This document shows positions 8,301 through 10,972 of a stretch of DNA of 10,972 nt, piece after piece. The DNA comes from an uncultured Kiritimatiellota bacterium. Its GTDB lineage: Bacteria; Verrucomicrobiota; Kiritimatiellia; RFP12; UBA1067. The stretch lies in NCBI GenBank assembly GCA_934635225.1, contig CAKTYZ010000032.1, forward strand, positions 1 to 10,972. The letters are read 5' to 3'. Position 1 is the stretch's first letter. Each line of letters starts with the position of its first letter. The notes beneath the pieces are model-generated. The model was not told the origin of the DNA. It was given only the letters and a program-made list of their open reading frames with translations, and made no database searches. Position numbers and translations under genes: made by a program.

Positions 8301-10815
8301 GAACTGGAGCGAATGGTACTACGTCGGCCGCAAGTTTACTCCCGACGAGTGCGCGCGGATCCACGGCCTGGAGTTTGACGGGTTCAGGTTCGAGGGCGAT
8401 GCCGATCGGCGTCCGTCGGTCATCTACATCGACAATCTGGCTTTTCGGAAAGACGAGCTGAAGGGGACTCTCAGTTTTGCGCCGCGTCCGAAGCGGAACT
8501 TAAAGCCGCTCAAGAACGCGTGCGTCGGGCTGAACACGGGGGAAGGCGTCTTGTCGTATCCGACGCGTGAGGAAACGGCCGCGCCCGAATCGTTCGGCAC
8601 GAACGGGCGCAATGCGATCGTCACGAATGGATCGGAAGTCGTTCTCTCCTACTGTGGGGATGACGGAAGCCTTGTCTACCGTTGGCGTCTTGGCGCCACG
8701 AGCCTTGACGCTCTCTCGGCGAGTTGGAACGGAGGACGGTCCTTTTCACCGATGGCCGACGGCGGCGCCTTGGCGCATCCGGAGAGGGCCGAATACGAAC
8801 TGTCCATCCGCGGGAAGACCCTGTTCGTCGATATTTTCGCTCCTCCGGGCGAGACGACCGTGTCTCATGGACGTCTTGCGGGCGTGGACCGGGTCGTCTC
8901 TGAACTTCCGATTCCTGGCGCATATGACGGCTGGCGCGGAGAGGAGAAGTCGCAGTCGCTCGTCCCGGCGTTCTGGCAGGATGGCGCGAAGCTCTTCTGC
9001 CATGTGTTCGCCGACTGGTACCGCTCGAACGCCAGCCGGGAGTGGCGTGTCAGGGAATGCGGCGATCCGCGTAATGACCGGGCCGAGCTTTACTATCCGA
9101 AGACGGACGGAACCTACAACCCCGTTTCAGAGCGGCTGTTCGTGACGGTCTCGCCTGAATATGCCGAGGTCTTGCCGACGATCGCAAATCCGCCGTCTCC
9201 ATGGAAGCACGTGACGGGCAAGACGGCCTGGGTCACCTACGGCTCGACTGACCAGCGTGGGCGCGACAAGCGCCATTGGAAGGTCCTCAACCGCTATGGC
9301 CTGAAGGACGTCGTCATTTGCGATCATGAGATCTGCATGCGCGACGGCGGCGAAAGCTTCACCTTTCGCGACAGGGCGGCACCGGGAAAAGGCGGCGATG
9401 CGGGACTGAAGGACTACGCGAAGTTCCTGATCGAACGGTTGGGGTATCGCTACGGCCCCTACAACAACTATACGGACTTTGCTCCCGTCAACGCGAACTG
9501 GAGCCTTGATCGCATTGGCCGCGAGTCGGACGGTTCGCTGACGCCGGCATGGGTCCGCTGCTACTCGCCGAAACCGGCCATGGCTATTGAGGCGAGCGTG
9601 AGGTATGCGGAGGCTTTGAGGCGGAAATTCGGGTTCAACACGGCCTATTGCGACGTTCACACGACCATGCTGCCTTGGGCGCGGACGGACTATGACGCGC
9701 GCGTGCCAGGAGCTGGCACATATGCGCAGACTTTCTATGCCTATGCTGAAGTCCTGGAGGGGCAGAGACGCACATGGAGCGGGCCTGTTTATTCGGAAGG
9801 GGAGGCGCGGTGGTATTATGCGGGTATTTGCGACGCGAATTACGGGCAGATCCTGATTGACCCGGAAAAAGAGCCGTGGCTGGTCGATTTCGACCTTCTG
9901 AAAATACATCCGCTGGAGTGTGACTTTGGCGTCGGCAATCCGAGCATGTTCTATCGCGGCGGACAGACGCCCGAAGAGGCCAAGGCGGGAAAGATCCACC
10001 GTCCGCTTGGCACAGCCGAGTCGTCCTTGGATCTCTTCGTCGCGGCGGAACTTGCCTATGGGCACGGCGTCTATCTCGCGCACGAATACCTCTGGTCTCA
10101 TGAATGCGGGGCTGGGCCGTGCTACATGCGCACGGACGCCGTCGAAAGGCCCGATCAACTCCCGCTTGTCCTCAATAGCTATTACATGCCGTTGCCGCTG
10201 GCGCGACGCTACACGCAGACCTTGGCAAGGGAAATCGCGTACATGGGGACAGACGGCCGCCTACGTCGGACGTCTGAGGCGATCTTTGACGGCAGCGTCT
10301 CGAACAACCAGATCATCGTGGCCTATCGGGACGGCACGGTCGTCATTGCCAACGGATCGCTGAAGCGGCGCATGCGCGGGTCCTATGCCGGGCGTGCGTT
10401 CGACCTCCCGGCGACAGGCTACTGCGGATGGTCGCCGGCGCAGAAAGGCGCGGGGATTGCCGTTGAGGTGCGCTCGACGGACGTCAACGGACATCGCTAC
10501 GACTACGCCAGTTCGGACGAGGCCGTGTACCTTAACACACGCGGCAAGGCCGTTGCGGAAGAGCGGATGCGCGGTACGGGCGTGGCGATCTTGCGACGGG
10601 AGTCCGATGGCGTCCTGGAGTTCATCCCTGTCTGCGGGCAGATTGAATTTCGGTGCGATGTCTCTGCGGTCATGGCACGAGGGGAGGATGACGAGGATTT
10701 GGGCGAGGCGGGATTCGTTCGGTCAGACGACGGCTTTGTCTCGGTTCTCCCGGTTCCGGATGCGTTCAGCTATCGGATCCTTTGCGCTTCAGATGATGGT
10801 GTGGCCCGTCCATAG
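5311..10815 (+). CDS. Giant exported fusion: DUF5107, TPR region, carbohydrate-binding-like domain and glycosidase-like barrel
   Basis: 1834 residues in one uninterrupted frame. Residues 1-24 look like a Sec signal (cut likely after PAWA). Residues about 70-350 are DUF5107: VVLENERIRVTVLPEIGGKV, then HVVKFRNISMRGPWCSGG and EFNFGIIGH near 110-135, and WEDLLTDTDGQYVELQSGR at 304. This family adopts a mutarotase-like beta fold and has no firm function. Residues about 380-830 are helical TPR-type repeats (for example ALGELAALALRRGQYALAHA and AVRLAERALRQN). Residues about 888-1050 form a beta domain beginning WIDFETETGW and ending SVIYIDNLAF, like carbohydrate-binding jelly rolls. A second beta domain (about 1090-1290) leads into a probable TIM barrel (about 1291-1635) with LKDVVICDHEICMRDGGESF, YGPYNNYTDF, AYCDVHTT and GPVYSEGEARW. 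Asp1448 and Glu1496 are candidate catalytic acids by position. The barrel recalls GH101/DUF5696-like enzymes but I cannot assign a CAZy family. A beta-rich tail closes the protein. It is coupled to gene 3, so the two probably act on one glycan outside the inner membrane. Confidence 0.88.
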   Translation: MNVRTCVCLTSLLSGLACGPAWARCATATETVINLMTYPYSDPDPVPATDKVRYPYCFFDGSTTNGTLRSWKAVVLENERIRVTVLPEIGGKVWGALDKQSGTEFIYFNHVVKFRNISMRGPWCSGGIEFNFGIIGHSPTTAVPVSYYVRTNADGSASCFLSDTELICGTTWQVEVNLPADADRFYTRTIWYNGSNDPAPYYQWMTAAYSARGNPEFFFPGVNYVGHTGTSHAWPIDENGHDLSKYADNAFGSAKSEHVLNGDNRMFGIWWPERKVGSIHRNHMMDKYGRKVFLWAQSRAGGMWEDLLTDTDGQYVELQSGRCFNQPYDTYETPFKHPVFAPGATHSFDEEWGVVRDRREFERYMCESNFVFRPQRMPDGFDKNTAYGHYVMGEQMLRQKFDTEGERELKFCLEREPCFAPALGELAALALRRGQYALAHAYAEKALAVNTYDFAANFADGRAYFAEGDRLRARERLGIAAFSPEYATAAFALVAKAELADGNWAEAVRLAERALRQNALNVDARLIKIVSARKVGDDAQARRLAEDLLAELPLCHAARHELNILGTGEQMTDFVRGELPYETYLELGHWYADAGLREESRNLYSLAAQKSAVADVLLGNLQAAKEKPISFMFPFRGREIPELLRAAQSDGHWKLRYYAAVALAANDRNEEARTLLDACGTQPDDKTFYLYRASQRKGAEALSDLRRAQRLDRACWRTGVAIARYFMDQTDWAKAAQELCPYVRENRDKNAVVTTYAMALAKSGRARETVDFLSQQVILPAEFGGDASVAWIASWGKIADDALRAGELSSAREAIARAISYPENLGRGRPYTLPLDQSDAEHPTGFEDWTPAVRAQLDENGLKPECLSDTRPYEFIVADRREDSDPPWIDFETETGWRAEAATGVVKAERSQVRQLFGKWTLAFTLNAREARLRPAKPLTVPVEDYDFFGVWMRGARMGYDLERTDKSMPVVDLVFVHPDGREECVSLTDKMRGKCLNWSEWYYVGRKFTPDECARIHGLEFDGFRFEGDADRRPSVIYIDNLAFRKDELKGTLSFAPRPKRNLKPLKNACVGLNTGEGVLSYPTREETAAPESFGTNGRNAIVTNGSEVVLSYCGDDGSLVYRWRLGATSLDALSASWNGGRSFSPMADGGALAHPERAEYELSIRGKTLFVDIFAPPGETTVSHGRLAGVDRVVSELPIPGAYDGWRGEEKSQSLVPAFWQDGAKLFCHVFADWYRSNASREWRVRECGDPRNDRAELYYPKTDGTYNPVSERLFVTVSPEYAEVLPTIANPPSPWKHVTGKTAWVTYGSTDQRGRDKRHWKVLNRYGLKDVVICDHEICMRDGGESFTFRDRAAPGKGGDAGLKDYAKFLIERLGYRYGPYNNYTDFAPVNANWSLDRIGRESDGSLTPAWVRCYSPKPAMAIEASVRYAEALRRKFGFNTAYCDVHTTMLPWARTDYDARVPGAGTYAQTFYAYAEVLEGQRRTWSGPVYSEGEARWYYAGICDANYGQILIDPEKEPWLVDFDLLKIHPLECDFGVGNPSMFYRGGQTPEEAKAGKIHRPLGTAESSLDLFVAAELAYGHGVYLAHEYLWSHECGAGPCYMRTDAVERPDQLPLVLNSYYMPLPLARRYTQTLAREIAYMGTDGRLRRTSEAIFDGSVSNNQIIVAYRDGTVVIANGSLKRRMRGSYAGRAFDLPATGYCGWSPAQKGAGIAVEVRSTDVNGHRYDYASSDEAVYLNTRGKAVAEERMRGTGVAILRRESDGVLEFIPVCGQIEFRCDVSAVMARGEDDEDLGEAGFVRSDDGFVSVLPVPDAFSYRILCASDDGVARP

Positions 10816-10898
10816 AAGATTGGCGTTGACAGGGCCATCGTCTGTATCCGCTCGAATAGTTCTCATAAAGGATTGGCTGAGATCAGGCGGACGGAGAC

Positions 10899-10972
10899 AT
10901 GGAACCTTCTTCGGCTTTCTGGGATGCGCAAAACAGGCGAAGATTTTGCCGCAAAATTTGCACTCTTCTGCC
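10899..10972 (+). CDS. Possible start of a further gene, cut by the window edge
   Basis: ATG 10899 follows a purine-rich stretch (AGGCGG at 10885-10890, then GGAG at 10893-10896) and opens a frame (MEPSSAFWDAQNRRRF...) with no stop before the edge. A second ATG at 10924 in another frame (MRKTGEDFAAKF...) is also open to the edge but has no ribosome site. Only about 24 codons can be seen, no family is recognised, and an open frame this short could be chance. Confidence 0.25.
   Translation, partial: MEPSSAFWDAQNRRRFCRKICTLL
10943..10961. repeat. Overlapping short palindromes, possible operator
   Basis: ATTTTGC-C-GCAAAAT (10943-10957) is a perfect 7-1-7 inverted repeat. GCAAA-A-TTTGC (10951-10961) is a perfect 5-1-5 repeat sharing its right arm, and another GCAAAA lies at 10928-10933. 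The half-site repetition could suit a dimeric repressor. If the ATG at 10899 is real the site would lie inside coding sequence, which weakens either the operator or that start. Confidence 0.35.

Larger units (their letters stand above)
10816..10972. other. Region after gene 4
   Basis: This stretch, more AT-rich toward its right end, holds a TTGACA hexamer at 10826-10831 without a good -10 at 16-18 bases, a weak long-loop inverted repeat (TGGCCC 10802-10807 with GGGCCA 10832-10837) without a T run, a possible gene start at 10899, and a palindrome at 10943-10957. No intrinsic terminator is clear. Confidence 0.5.

Noticed and set aside
9127..10158. Open frame on the - strand (343 codons) opposite the barrel of gene 4
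   Set aside because: Same reasoning: low-complexity basic translation, no ribosome site noted, and antisense to a clear domain.
10802..10837. Rho-independent terminator of the operon
   Set aside because: The TGGCCC/GGGCCA pairing has only 6 bp, a 24-base loop, begins inside the last codons of gene 4 and has no following T run.
10826..10860. Sigma70-type promoter after gene 4
   Set aside because: TTGACA is perfect, but no TATAAT-like hexamer lies 16-18 bases downstream; a single hexamer match is easily chance.

Overview
The window looks like a stretch of a GC-rich PVC-group genome. The best guess is Kiritimatiellota, or a related Lentisphaerae/Verrucomicrobia lineage. This rests on protein style: exported proteins with a Sec signal, an N-terminal beta-sandwich and a C-terminal SUMF1/FGE-like fold (a type I recall as expanded in that phylum), next to very large secreted glycan-active proteins containing DUF5107, TPR, LamG and glycosidase-like modules. 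No rRNA, tRNA or phylogenetic marker is present, so the taxonomic call is inference.

All recognisable genes are on the + strand and packed like one operon: gene 1 (intact frame to 1356), 15 bp, gene 2 (1372-2745), 19 bp, gene 3 (2765-5314), a 4-bp ATGA overlap, gene 4 (5311-10815). Genes 1 and 2 are tandem paralogues: secreted SUMF1/FGE-fold proteins that both carry Asp where true formylglycine-generating enzymes have their first catalytic cysteine. Gene 3 is an exported protein with a GH71/GH99-like barrel at the N-terminus and a laminin-G/concanavalin-like domain at the C-terminus. Gene 4 is an 1834-residue exported protein joining a DUF5107 domain, a long TPR region, a carbohydrate-binding-type beta domain and a second glycosidase-like barrel. 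Together they suggest an extracytoplasmic module for binding and cutting a complex glycan. The substrate cannot be read from the sequence.

The most striking DNA-level feature is a run of 15 G residues at 63-77. It lies between the only plausible ATG starts of gene 1 (14, 29 or 38) and its signal peptide, which is encoded in another frame. At G15 the ATGs read out of frame and stop at 413-415. At G13 or G16 they would read straight into the signal peptide and the rest of the protein. This is either a phase-variable contingency tract or a homopolymer sequencing/assembly error.

The 157 bases after gene 4 hold no convincing gene. They contain a possible start of another gene running off the right edge and a short perfect palindrome with an overlapping second one. 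No CRISPR array, insertion sequence, RNA gene or clear intrinsic terminator was seen.
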